64,000 bases of DNA from Lyophyllum atratum. Lineage: Eukaryota; Basidiomycota; Agaricomycetes; Agaricales; Lyophyllaceae. Within the stretch, counting starts at the first letter, position 1; the number at the start of each line of letters is the position of its first letter. A program made the translations under genes and the position numbers. Below, one piece after another: positions 11,632 to 26,051 of the stretch. The notes below the pieces were generated by a model. The model had not been told where the DNA came from. It saw nothing but the letters and a program-made list of their open reading frames with translations, and did not search any database. The stretch covers positions 372,001 through 436,000 of the forward strand of contig JACGCN010000016.1 of assembly GCA_014905825.1 (NCBI GenBank), given 5' to 3'.

Positions 11632-14600
11632 ATGTCTGCCCTATCGTCTTTCTTTCCAGCTAAATTCCTTTCTTCACCAATGAATCCACGCGATCGCACG
11701 TCCGACCCTCTTCAACACCTCCGTTTCGCGTTGGAAACCATGCCTGGATCAAGGAAATACGTATTCACTCCAGCTACTCGTGCCGAGATACTCTCAGAAC
11801 TCTATGTGGCGTTCTGGGGCCCATACGCGCATCTCTTTCTTCCAAACTCGAATTCAAGTCTACCACTCCATAAGACTCTCAGCCAGGTCCAAGCAGACCT
11901 CGGTTCCCCGGGCGCAGGTCGCACGGATAACCCGGTCCCAGGTAGATCGTGTAGTCGGATATTCAAGAAAGGGGACAGCTGCTTTCGGTGCAAGTGAGTG
12001 GCGTTTATTATGCTCTTGCTCATCGGAGACCTGACATTTTCCAGGGATTGTGCACTCGATGATAGCTGCGTGATGTGTTCCAGCTGTTTCCACGGGACCA
12101 ACCACAGCGACCACAACGTTAGTTTCTTCATCGCGCAGCAGCCCGGCGGGTGCTGTGATTGTGGAGATGAAGAAGCCTGGAGAGTACCTCTCGCGTGCCC
12201 TAATCACCCTCCTCCACGTCGAACGGCCCAGATGGATGTTGATGCGACACCGAAATCCGGCACGAAGCCACTGCTATCAGAACTTCCTCCTGTGGCGGAC
12301 TATCCAAATCGCGTCTCGGTCCCGCCAGAATTGCACGAGACGATGCGGCGCACCGTGGGCTACGCTCTGGACTTCGTGCTTGACACACTTGACTACTCGC
12401 CAGACGAGTCCTCTGTCCCGGCCAACGAAGCCGACCTTCGACTTCAGCCATCTGCAGATCCAATGATGAAGGACCAATACTGCGTCGTGGTATGGAATGA
12501 CGACAAGCATTCCTTTGAAGAGGTCATCAAGCTGCTCTGCGATATGACGAATAGGACGCGAGAGGCTGCTTCGGCGCTTGCTCATCATATAGATGAGAAC
12601 GGCCGCGAGATCATCGATATGAACACGAACGTCACGCGCCTGCTCGAGACGGCACAGGCCATTACGCAGATCGACTTAGGTGTCACCATTCGCCGCGCGT
12701 ACGACACCTTCAGAGAGCAAGTCTCTGAGGTCATCATCGAGTGGTTGTTGGATCTGACACGTAGCCGTCTTGGGACTGACTATCTCATATTGAGAGAAGT
12801 CATAGCGGCAGAGCTGATGTCTGCTCGTCGGAGAGATAACAACTCATATAACAATAACGTTCAAGCTGGCCTTGCCCTCAATGACATCCCTAATCCAGCA
12901 CGCCTTGACGCCATGTTCCTGTACCATACTAGACTTTGGAAGAAGCCGCGTTTAAGCGCCAAAGAAATCTATGCCTCCGTGATCTCATTAAGCAGTGAAC
13001 ATAAACTATCCCTTGGTATGTCCTGAAGACCTGTCCTTGTTCCTTACGTTATTGACAACTTTTCCAGCTGGTCACTTTGCCAATGTCTATCCTCGAGTGA
13101 TAGACGCCTACCTCTTGGTGGATCGAGAAGCAGAGACGTCAATAAAGTACTTTGCCCTTCAGCTCTTCACCGTTCCTTCGGTTGCACTGCACGTCGTGCG
13201 CAACCACAAACTCATCTCCCGTCTCCTTTCCATCATCACATCCTTCTTCACAAACCAGATCGTGGAAAAGCACATTGTGTATCCCCCCGCCAGCGAGGCA
13301 CCGCTTGACGTCGACAGCTTCCCTTTCAAATCGAAGCGGTTCATGCCCGTCTTCAGCGACCTACGATACCTGTGCCACACCAAATCTGTCCAGGAGCTGA
13401 TCGCAGGCAATCACGAGTACATTCTACAGTTTGCGCAAACGTGCCAGCTGTTCATGTGTGTCAACCCTAACAAACGGGCGGTCACGACCCACGTTGAGTA
13501 TGAGACGGATGCGTGGATTAGTGTGTTCAACGTCACGCTCTCGTTGTCCCGAGTTATCAAGACCTACGGGGAGGCGTATTCAACAGCCACGCCGGCGCAA
13601 CTGGTGACAGCGATCAATACAGTAATGCACCACATCCTCATGGTCTGCACCCTTGCCGAGGATAGATTGGACAAGGAGAAATTCCTGCCAGTCACGTTCC
13701 ACGAGCTGTCCTTTGGTGGATCGAAGTACGAGGTGATAGAGTTTGATGTCATGGAGGGCTGGGTCAGCTTCCACCACTCGTTGCATTGGCTACTCGCCGA
13801 GTTATTCAAGCATGTCAATCTGCTTACGGAGGAATCGCTAGCGGAGGTGGGGATGTCGAGCGTACGCGATGTTCTCATCCAACATGCAAACGACAAAGCT
13901 ATATTGACTGTCATCGATTTTCCGCTACGAGGTGATTCAATTCTCGTAAATTCCGGACCATATCGTGACTGACATTTGCCACAGTACTCGCCATGATCGC
14001 CCAGATTCGCACTGGACTCTGGGTCCGTAATGGTTTTGCCATCCGAGGGCAGCTCCTCCATTATCGCGACTACATGTTGCGTGAGCTGTGCTACGACCAA
14101 GATCTATTCATGCTCCAAGTTGCCCTCATTGTCATCGACCCCAGCACCATCATCGTGACCATCCTCGACCGGTTCGGATTACTCGGTTACTTCGGCGGCG
14201 AAGTGCTGCGTTTCGCATACGAGGGTGCTCAACTCTCCAGCATGGTCGAGGAGCTCCTCTATGTCATCATCACGATTCTGACCGAGACGGCAAATCCTTC
14301 GAAAATGCCAATCAATGATGCCATCCGCCGTGAAATCATCCATGCACTTGCGATGGGCCCATGCAGCTACACAGACCTCGTGAAGCGCGTAGCTGAGCGG
14401 CTCGTGGAGGATATCTCTTTCGAGAAGATGTTGAAGGAGGTCGCATACTTCAAGTCCCCGGAAAGCGCTACTGAATCTGGCGTGTACGAGCTGAAAGATG
14501 AAGCTTACGACGAAGTCAATCCTTTCTTCTACCACTACACTCGGAATAAGAGAGAAGAGGTGGAGAATATTCTGCGGAGCAGGTTGAAGAAGAAAACTGG

Positions 14601-17359
14601 TGTTGAGGAACCAGTTCTGGTGCCAAAGCCATTCAGCATCACCAGTGGCCCTTTCTCGACCATCCCAGCCGCCTTCGAATCCAAGGCCTTGCTTCAGGTC
14701 ATGTTTTACTCCATCTTCAACATTCTCACCATCACCGACTCGACTGGATCCGCACCCCAGTCAGCGGAAGCCATACTCGACCAAGCCATCCACCTGGTTA
14801 TGTTGGCCCTTGTCGAACGCGCTGTAGTCTTCAGCCACATAGCCTCTAACAAAACGTTCCAAGACAAGAAGACTCTCATCGACATCATCTGCACCCTCGA
14901 GCACCACGACAAGTACAAGTCCTACAGGCCCAGGATCAACTGGATCCTGACCCAAATGGAGGTCCATGTCCCAGATGCCGTCCGCAGTCGACGCCGAGTC
15001 ATCGAGAAAGTGGACGCTTCTGTACCCAATGCCGATGAACTCAAGAAGTTAGCAGCGAAGGCTAGGCAGGAGGCTATAATGCAGCAGATGAAGGAGCAGC
15101 AAGCAAGCTTTGCCTTCAATTTCGACGATGTGGACGACGAAGAAGACGATGATATGGAAGCCGAACATGTTCAGGCTATCACGTATGGGACATGTATCGT
15201 GTGTCAGGAGGATGTTGATTCAAGCCGGCCGTTTGGGGCGCTCGGCTTCCTCCAGGCCAGTCGATTCATTCGCCGCCATCCTGACAGCCATAATAGTCAC
15301 AACGCATACTTGAACGAAGTGCTCGAAACAGCTCCCTCCCTGGATCGTGCTTTGACCTCCCCTCCCCTCGCATTTCCTCCCACCGCCGCAGAGATCGCCG
15401 ATCGTCAGCACGTTTCTTCGCCCCACTTCGACGGCTTCCCCGCAAACCATACGCGATTTGGTCTTCACACCTCTGTTTGCAGTCATATGATGCATCTAGA
15501 CTGCTTCCATCAATACAGCCTCTCCATCCGGGCACGGCATCGTGCACAGGCGACGCGAAATCACCCTGAAACCATCTCTCGAAAGGAGTATATCTGTCCT
15601 TTGTGCAAAAGTCTAGGGAATATCCTCCTCCCGGTGTCCACTCCATCTGTAACCACGCTCAACGATACACCATTCCCAGATTGGATAAGAACGGCGGGAA
15701 TCAACATCCTCAAGTCGAAGCCTGACCCTCTACTAGAGTCATTGCAGTTTAGGAACGGGACCGGAGAGTTTGCGTTTTGGAGCGCCCAAGACTCTGGCTA
15801 TAGTAACGCCATAAGGAACTACGATCGCGACGATGGGATAGAGATGATAAGGATGATGGAAACCGTCATGGTTATCGCGAAATCGTTCTCTCAGCAGTCG
15901 CGGCATCTGCGAGACCGACCTGAGCCTGACGCTGGGGAGCGGGGCGCAGGTATCTACCTCCCTGAAGAGCTTCTCGGTTATACGATCGCGGCACTGGAGA
16001 CATCCCAGCGAGGCACCGATTCACGCGGCCAGCTCATGGTGGACAACCTCTCCGAGTCACATATGCGAATGGTCCGAGGTGTTCTGGCGTGCTTGACAAC
16101 GCTAGTCAAAACTAACTTCCAGGGGCGGCCGGATGAAGGCAGAGACGCCGTCCGGCAAGCTATTATCAAAAGGCTGCTGCCGGAATGGAGTCGGACATCT
16201 TTGACATCGTTCTCGTACCCTCTTCTTCTACGAGATCCGTTCACCATCCTCGTAGAAACTGCTGCAGTTGCCCCAGAAATCCTGAGGCATGTCTTGGTCT
16301 TGACATATTACGCGTGCCTAGCTCGCACTGTCATAGGTCTGGTGTACGTGCTGAACAAGACCCGGAGCTACAGCACGATGCAGCTACCTTCACGGTCGCA
16401 TGAAGACGTCTTCGGAGATGTGCGCATGTTCTTCATGTCTGTTGTGCGACACTCCCCCGTCTTCGAGCACACTGCCACCCTTGCCTTCGAAACGTTCGGC
16501 GAAGCAAGGATCGAGAAACTGCTATACGCGTTCACCCTCCCCTTCCTCCGAAAGGCATCCATCCTCTGCCGGGCCGTCCTTCCTTCCGCATTCCCAACCC
16601 CACCCTCCACTCCCGGCGAGCCCGAATACAATCGCCTCCTCACCATGCTCGGGATCCCCCCGCTCTCCAACCTCCCACACCAGGACACACTGCAGAACGC
16701 GCTCTCGGGCTGGTGTGCACATTACGGCCATTCCCACGCCGCCTCGCAGCTGAACTGTGGTGTGATGCTGGACTTCCCCTCGGTGTACCGCCTCGCGCGC
16801 CTTCCATTGGTCCTAGACGATCTCTTTGGACAGCGGGACAAGGCGCTAACGTGCACGCGTTGCAACTCGCTCCCTAACGATGCTGCGATCTGTTTGTTAT
16901 GCGGCGTGACATGCTGTATGCAGAGCAACTGCTGTATTGATAGAGATTATGGAGACCGCGGGGAATGCAACATGCATACGCAGACGTGAGTCCCGTGATA
17001 GTAAAACGATCAGCGCTCTCAAGATGTTGACCTGCTGTTTATAGGTGCGGAGGAACCATTGGGATCTACTTCCTCGTGAAGCGGTGTTCGTTGCTATACC
17101 TCTTTGCCAACAATGGCACGTTCGGACAGTCGCCTTACCTCGATGCTCACGGAGAAATTGATATTTCTATGAGGTACGCTGCAGCCTCTATATCATATTT
17201 CATCATCACTGACCCATCCTCAGGCGCGGGCGCAGGCAGTTCCTACATTACGCACGCTGGGAGGAAGTTCGCAAGAATTGGCTCAACCATCAGATTCCGA
17301 CGATAGTGGCACGAAAGCTGGAGAGTACTCTCGACTCGGGTGGTTGGGAAACACTGTGA
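11632..17359 (+). CDS. UBR1: UBR1-type E3 ubiquitin ligase (N-recognin)
   Basis: Recognises proteins with destabilising N-terminal residues and ubiquitinates them for the proteasome (N-degron pathway). Six exons (11632-11993, 12045-13015, 13068-13931, 13985-16985, 17045-17173, 17224-17359) sum to exactly 1,820 residues, close to the UBR1/UBR2 norm. Domains: UBR zinc box about residues 105-185 (RIFKKGDSCFRCKDCALDDS, CFHGTNHSDH, GGCCDCGDEEAW); ClpS-like adaptor about 265-350 (VVVWNDDKHSFEEVI); long helical middle; RING-H2 about 1135-1275 (CIVCQEDV ... CSHMMHLDCF ... YICPLCKSLGN); C-terminal Cys-rich cap about 1690-1770 (CTRCNSLPND, CLLCGVTCCMQ, CGGTIGIYFLVKRC). All zinc ligands expected by eye are present. 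It ends 81 bp from the convergent MSE1 stop. ATG 11680 is an alternative start. Confidence 0.95.
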
Positions 17360-17440
17360 TTGATTTGTAACGAGTACACCCCCGTTTTTGTTTGTGTTGT
17401 TATTGTAGATCTGTCCATTTGTATACTATGCAAGCTGAGT

Positions 17441-20575
<3,135 letters not shown>

Positions 20576-21702
20576 TCATAAGAAACTTCCACTTTTTGCC
20601 GCGCCGAACCGATCCCCCAACCCCTGGGCCTCACGAATGAGCTTCGTGCGTTTCGAATCGTCCATCAGCCGTCCACCGAGTGACATGTCTCTGGAATGGT
20701 CCCAAATTCCAGCATCCTTCTCCTTCTCCTTCGACGCCTCGATCTTCCCTGACGCCTCATGCTGAGAAACCAAAGCTGGGCCACGAAGTTTTTTCTGCAC
20801 AATGTTAGATTAGTATTGGCCGCATGGCTGAAGACGTGTGAAAACTTACCGTATACTCATCAACACCCCTACGAATGATGTCCTCATCCCTTCTGCGCCT
20901 TTTCTTATCATCACCGACATCATCATCCGCAGCAGTATCCGTCACGCGTCGCTTCTTCCCAGAGACCTCGTCTGCAAGCCTTTGTTGACGTTCTGCCGGC
21001 GTCTCAGTCCAAAGGGAGTTGTCGACCTTTTTGGTTGCGGGGGCCGCGGATCGAGAGAACTGGCGCGCCTTCAGCTTTGTCGGGTCAAGATCTTGTATAT
21101 AGGAATTAGGAACCTCATGCTGCAAAGACAGAACTGTACGCACTTCCAAGAAGGTCGGAAGATGACGGTGGGACTAGCATCCACTCGTCTCGTTTGGGAG
21201 CTTTGGGTTTTGCTGCTTCCTAAAGACCAGGTCAACGATAAGTATAAATTGGCCTTGCGCCACGCACCTCAGCTTCTCTCCGTCTCCTTTCCTCCCTCTC
21301 CATAAATTCCTGGACGGCGGTTCTTTCCACATGTTTGACCCCAGCTGGTAGAGGCCTGGGCCCAAAATCGTCGTCGGAGTCGTCTTCATCCTCGTAAGCT
21401 GAGTGGAACTTTGGATCGTACGTGGGTGGATACGACGGCAGTGAGGGTCCAACGACACGTTTATTCACAGAGGAGCTAGAGCCTGACGCTTCAGCGTTTG
21501 ATGGTCCAGCGGACCGAGTCGCTGCAAGATCTGGGGGCAGCTCTGGGACATAGTCGTCTTCGTCGTCGTCGTCATCAACCTGGTTTAGAAGACCGGAAGG
21601 AATCTGTGGTCCTACAACGACATTAACATCTTCTTCCTCTACTTCTTCTTCATTAGACCGTCGTTGCAGATGTGGAGGAAGTTCAGGACCGATGGATGCC
21701 AT
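20576..21702 (-). CDS. GPALPP-motif protein (DUF3752)
   Basis: Nuclear protein of the GPALPP1 type, probably linked to RNA processing; its exact role is not established. The start MASIGPELPPHL (21702) is preferred over 21762 because it begins with the family's first G-P-x-L-P-P motif. Further copies follow: GPQIPSGL, PELPPDL, GPSLPSYPP, FGPRPLPAGV. Acidic runs (DDDDDEDD, EDEDDSDDD) separate them. A later exon reads RDEWMLVPP then the basic DDKKRRRRDE. The C-terminal exon contains the DUF3752 signature IWDHSRDMSLGGRLMDDSKR and GLGDRFGAAKSGSFL. Introns near 21150-21231 and 20800-20860. Head-to-head with TRS33. Confidence 0.85.
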
Positions 21703-21807
21703 GATGGTTGTTGTTGTTGTCTGCAACAACGAGGAAGTATTTACTTTGTTGGTTGTTGCCAAACAACGTGCACAGTGCCTCAGCTGCTCCGTTGATCTCT
21801 TGCCCCA
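21703..21807. promoter_or_regulatory. Compact bidirectional promoter
   Basis: Only 105 bp separate the start codons of the DUF3752 gene (-) and TRS33 (+). Both untranslated leaders and the core promoters must overlap here or extend into coding sequence. It contains a GTT-rich run at 21707-21720 and no TATA box. Confidence 0.55.
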
Positions 21808-22764
21808 ATGGCTGGTCGAACTTCTCTACAAATGGCTTCTTCAATAGCTACGAGCTCTCTAGTTCCTGCAAATCTAGCTGCTTTGGCAGAACCTCCAATC
21901 CGACAGATTGACGCGGCAGCGATGGACTACTTCTTGATCGAGCTCGTGGAGGCGCTTCGTGCTTCATCTGCAGTCGCGACGGCACGTTCGAAGAAGATTG
22001 AGCAGGAGATGGCCGAAGCTGGCTTGTTACCCCCGCCTGCGCCGGCAGCACCCTCACTACCAGCGAAGAAGGAATCGGCGCGGGATTCTGTGACGAGCTT
22101 GAACTCTCGGAATACGGGGAAGGCGGCTGTGTTGGATGAGGAGGAAGAGGCTGTAAGGGTACGACTGGAAGCTATTGGGCTGCATGTTGGTGCAAACTTT
22201 ACGGAACGGTGAGTGTACCCATCCTTCTCGCGTTAATGCACCGGAACTGAGCTGGTTTATCAGGCTATGTCGAGATCGACCATTGTTCTCCGAAACGTTA
22301 GACGCTATCAAGTTCGTGTGTAAGGAGATATGGGCTGCGTGTTGGGAGAAGCAGGTGGATAACCTAAGGACGAATCACCGAGTATATCTTCAATATCTTC
22401 CACCATAAATATTAGCTGATAGGATATGACTTCAGGGCATCTACGTACTACAAGACAACTCCTTCAAACCAATCTCTAGACTGTCATCCTGGGAAGGTCG
22501 CGCAGACGCGGTGAAGCGCGCCCGACTAGTTGGTTAACCGTCTACCTTGAACCTCTAATTGATAACTCAAAATGCGCCTTCTAGTACGTCGCCATGCCCG
22601 CGGGCATCATTCGAGGTGCACTTTCTCGACTGGGCTTCAACGGTACTGTCGTCCCGGAGGTCACCTCTCTACCACAATGTACGCTACCTCCGCTCTCACA
22701 CCGCGCCGATTGCTGATTCCTTCGCCCAGGTACATTCCAGGTGAAGCTGCCGAAAGGGACATAG
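21808..22764 (+). CDS. TRS33: TRAPP complex subunit Trs33/TRAPPC6 (Bet3 family)
   Basis: Subunit of the TRAPP complexes, the Rab1/Rab11 exchange factors for ER-Golgi and Golgi traffic. Five exons (21808-22208, 22264-22381, 22436-22528, 22585-22678, 22730-22764) sum to 246 residues. The N-terminal MDYFLIELVEALRAS helix leads, after a low-complexity Ala/Pro/Lys insert (residues about 65-110), to IGLHVGANFTERLCRDRP, FVCKEIWAACWEKQVDNLRT, GIYVLQDNSFKPISRLSSWE, VAMPAGIIRGALSRLGFNGT and the final QCTFQVKLPKGT, all typical of TRAPPC6. The last two exons are small (94 and 35 nt). ATG 21832 is an alternative start. Confidence 0.92.
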
Positions 22765-24153
22765 TTCTCGTTGGTGTACGAACGTGCATTGTGATACGAA
22801 GGGAACTTGGAGCAATATTACCATTGGGATCTGCATGCCGATCGCTTTGTGCCCACGGACGCTAGCCATCATCATGATGCGTAGAGCACAATGATCTTTA
22901 TCATCTACGGAGAGGCAGTGCTCCCGTATTCCCAGGTTCTATGTGGTGACTGGTGGATGGCTTGAGTCGGGGTCGCCTTTGGGTCAGGGTCTCTTCAGTA
23001 GCGAGCTTTATTGTCTGCATTCATGGTAAAACTCTTCATCCGCCTGTGACGTTGATACTCCCCTTGATCGATCTCCATGATATTTTGCAATTCGTCTTAA
23101 TCGTGAGTGGCGTGAAATTACCTCAGGTCAATTATGACTCCCGGCTGACTCCCTTATCCAGATGTTGGGATTTTATTGTCTTGTAGAGAAGCACTCGAGA
23201 ACTAGTGTCGTGCATAAACCTCCAGAAACTTTTGCCATGCGCCGGCGCAGCGAAATGACCCAGTTTTGTCCACAACAGTGAATACTGGAGAACGATGAAT
23301 TTAGTGAGATACTAGCGTACAACCAGCGCCGCCGCCGCTCACTACTGCTCTAACTGTTTTATCGCCAAAGAATTTCGTGTCGAAGCCGAGGAATTATAGA
23401 AAGTCAGTTATTTTTAAATCACTTCCGTGATTGTTACAACCTGCATCAAAGTTGATCAAACACTCCAAAGCTCATGCCTGTCGATGATGATTTGCGACCA
23501 TGTCAAGTTGCGCGTTCGTCGGCCGCTGATCATCACATCACGCAAATACGAATTTGGTGCTTGGTGAGCTAGGGTGAGCTCACATCTCCGCCTCGTGAAT
23601 TCTTCCCTGGCGCCTACAAGCAACGCGCGAAATTGCAAGGTAAAAATGGCTGGCAGAATCTGACTTCATGCATACCCACAACGCGGTTTCAAAAGCGGAA
23701 TTTCATTTCTTGGAAACAGGAGGACCAGACAAGAGGACTCCGAGGAGCGCCAACTCAGTATTGACGCGATCAGCGGAACATGTGCCGCGGATCCTCAAAT
23801 GCTTCATCAAATCTGTTTCCTCGTCAGCCGTCTCCACGTCTGTCAAGGTAAAGGTATATGCACTCGGATTTAGCATGCGGACAAAAAATTAGCCAGGCTA
23901 CATGGCAGTGTTTCACCGTTCACGAGGTCAGCGCGCCCCAGCATCTCACCCTGTTGCTCACCTGGCGCCTATATAAGCTGTCAACTCTGTAAAGATGTTC
24001 TCAAGCTGGTCTGCCCATTCGAGCTGGTCTCGTTTCCCCATTCCAGAAAAATCCCGCCCGCCACCCGATATCTAGAATAACGTGAGCTGCACTTATTTAT
24101 GTCGTGGACTTTGACGCGTCGAGCTAACGTGCAATGTCTTGACGCCAGTTATC
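22765..24153. other. Intergenic, upstream of the cyclase-like secreted protein
   Basis: About 1.4 kb without a supported gene. Short frames in it lack family resemblance. A TATA box near its right end suggests that the final few hundred bases are promoter for the gene at 24154. Confidence 0.4.
23970..23977 (+). promoter_or_regulatory. TATA box upstream of cyclase-like secreted protein
   Basis: TATATAAG about 177 bp before the chosen ATG (24154), followed by CT-rich sequence that could hold the transcription start. Inferred from motif and position. Confidence 0.5.
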
Positions 24154-24903
24154 ATGCGTTTTGCATCACTGATGATTAGCGCCTTGGTCGCTCTCACCGC
24201 CCTAGCCGCGCCACTCCCCACCGAAAAAGGAACGGCGGCGGCAGGCACTCTCCAGCCCAACGTCATAAGCCACCAGCCCCAGCCTCCCCCCGCGCCACTC
24301 CAAGGCCGCGGGCCCAAACCCATCGTCAAAGCCGCCACCAAAGCCGCCGCCCTCGCCGTCCCCTCCGTCCAAGAGATGAAGTCCCACCTCTCCATCTCGC
24401 CGAACAAGGTCCTATTCTACTCCGGCCCAGGCGGCTACATCGACCTAGCGCGCAAGAAGGCCGCGAGCATGGGGCTGAGGATCCTGGAGGACTCGTGGAA
24501 GGACAAGAAGTTCCCGGATAAGTACCAGGCGGGCTTGGGCCCGGCGGAGATGCAAAAGTTCTGGGACAATGCGTCGCAGGCGCTGGCGCAGGCGTCGTCG
24601 GGGACTGTGCATGTGTTGTTGCCGGCGGACACGGTGGGGACGAACTTTTTTAAGGGGGCGATTTGGGCGAGGATTGAGTGGGGGGCGTTGCAGAGGAATG
24701 GGGCGGTGACGAAGGTGATCAAAATTAATCCTGATAATAAGGAGGAGGAGGTTATCAAGGGGGCGGGTGCTGGTGCCCATGGTGTGTTTTTTCGCCTTTT
24801 TTTGTGATACGAGGCTGATTGGGGTGTCGCAGGGGCTGCGAAGAGCTCGCGGCCACCTAGTAGGGGTAAATCGCCAGCCAGGGGGAGTGCGAAGCAGCAT
24901 TAG
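24154..24903 (+). CDS. Secreted protein with possible ADP-ribosyl-cyclase/CD38-like core
   Basis: Two exons (24154-24781, 24833-24903) give 232 residues. MRFASLMISALVALTALAA is a clear signal peptide, which favours this ATG over 24139. A Pro/Ala/Gln-rich linker (20-75) leads to a compact domain: KVLFYSGPGGY (85-95), LRILEDSW (108-115), MQKFWDNASQALA (133-145), TVHVLLPADT (151-160), WARIEWGAL (171-179), VTKVIKINPDN (185-195). The order LED..W, FW..S...A.A, VHV.L, .(V/I)E(V/W) recalls CD38/ADP-ribosyl cyclase, where Trp and Glu residues act on NAD; that match is by eye and remote. The tail is basic (SSRPPSRGKSPARGSAK). Otherwise it is a secreted protein of unknown function. Codon use switches from C-ending to G-ending around residue 105. 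Confidence 0.7.
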
Positions 24904-26051
24904 ATGCTCAGCCTTCCTTGTATATCTCTATAAATATTATATGTAATTCTATCGGAATGGACATAGTCCGTGTTTGATAAACCTGCAAGGCTGGTTTTAT
25001 CTCCGTCATAAACGATCACAGGAGACATTGCTTTCAACGCCGTCTAATTTTCATCGCGCCGTGCTAATCCTACGGTTACCACATTCAGCTGTTCCGCTAC
25101 TCGACGTCATCATTTCTGATTCGACTACGACTCTTCAGCTCATCGTCGATACCGACTCCCGATGCAGTCCCGACATTCTTGGATTTAGGTTTCGACCAGG
25201 CTCTCTTTCTTGTATAAATAGGGCCACGAAACCTCGTCTTTCATTACCTATTCGGTTTCCCTCTTTTCTCATTACACATCTTATCTCCAGATTCACTCGT
25301 ACTCGCTCAGTACATCGGAGCACTCGTCTGTTTATATTGGTCCGTATCTCTCAATGTGTCTACGTCCCCGTATAGGAGACACGACTTCAGCTTCAGCCGT
25401 GAGTTCGAGGAAGTATTCCTTTCATCACGCCGAATGTTCCTCAGTGGTAACATTGATGATCGATGAAGCCCAATCCAGCTGCAGCTCTGCCCTTCTTGCC
25501 CAAGCATTTTATCCCGGAGTCGTCTGCATCGGTTTCCGAGATGGGACTCCCGTTCATCTAATCTAATCGGACTGATCTACTACCGCATCAACATCTGATG
25601 GCAAGCGAAAGAGTTAGCCGATAAGTTCAGAGTCTTTACATACTTACCATGAACCACACTCGACACCCTGCCTCCCATTGCCTGTGAAGTTTCCTCCGCT
25701 CTTCATCGGCACGGCAGCCTGGTAACGCTGGAGTACGAAGCACCATCCCCGCTTCCACTGGCGGTGAACTGGTAAGTCCATGACGAGGAATATGAGAACT
25801 CGCGTCTGACCGTTACATGCCGCTTTCTAGATACCGTGCAGGATCTACGTGTGCTAGAGGCCCTTCGAAATGCCTCCAACCACGCGAAAGCGTTATTTGG
25901 CACTCCCGCACAAAGTAAACAAATGAGGCAACCACCGCCCACCCTTCCGAGCCCGCGTCCCGTCAATGTCATCCGGAACGACTCGAACAAGTCCTCCTCC
26001 CACCACACCCATCACCCCTCCACCCACCACACATTGAACACATCAAACACA
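24904..26051. other. Intergenic with a promoter-like segment
   Basis: About 1.15 kb. It contains a TATA box (25213-25220) followed by a pyrimidine-rich stretch (25230-25290) typical of fungal transcription starts, but no recognisable protein frame begins soon after it. The frame of the next gene stays open from 25836, so a longer N-terminus or a spliced leader is possible. Confidence 0.4.
25213..25220 (+). promoter_or_regulatory. TATA box with downstream CT-rich tract
   Basis: TATAAATA followed by about 60 nt of pyrimidine-rich sequence. It points rightward and could drive the acidic-protein gene (ATG 26052) through a long, perhaps spliced, leader, or an unannotated transcript. Confidence 0.4.
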
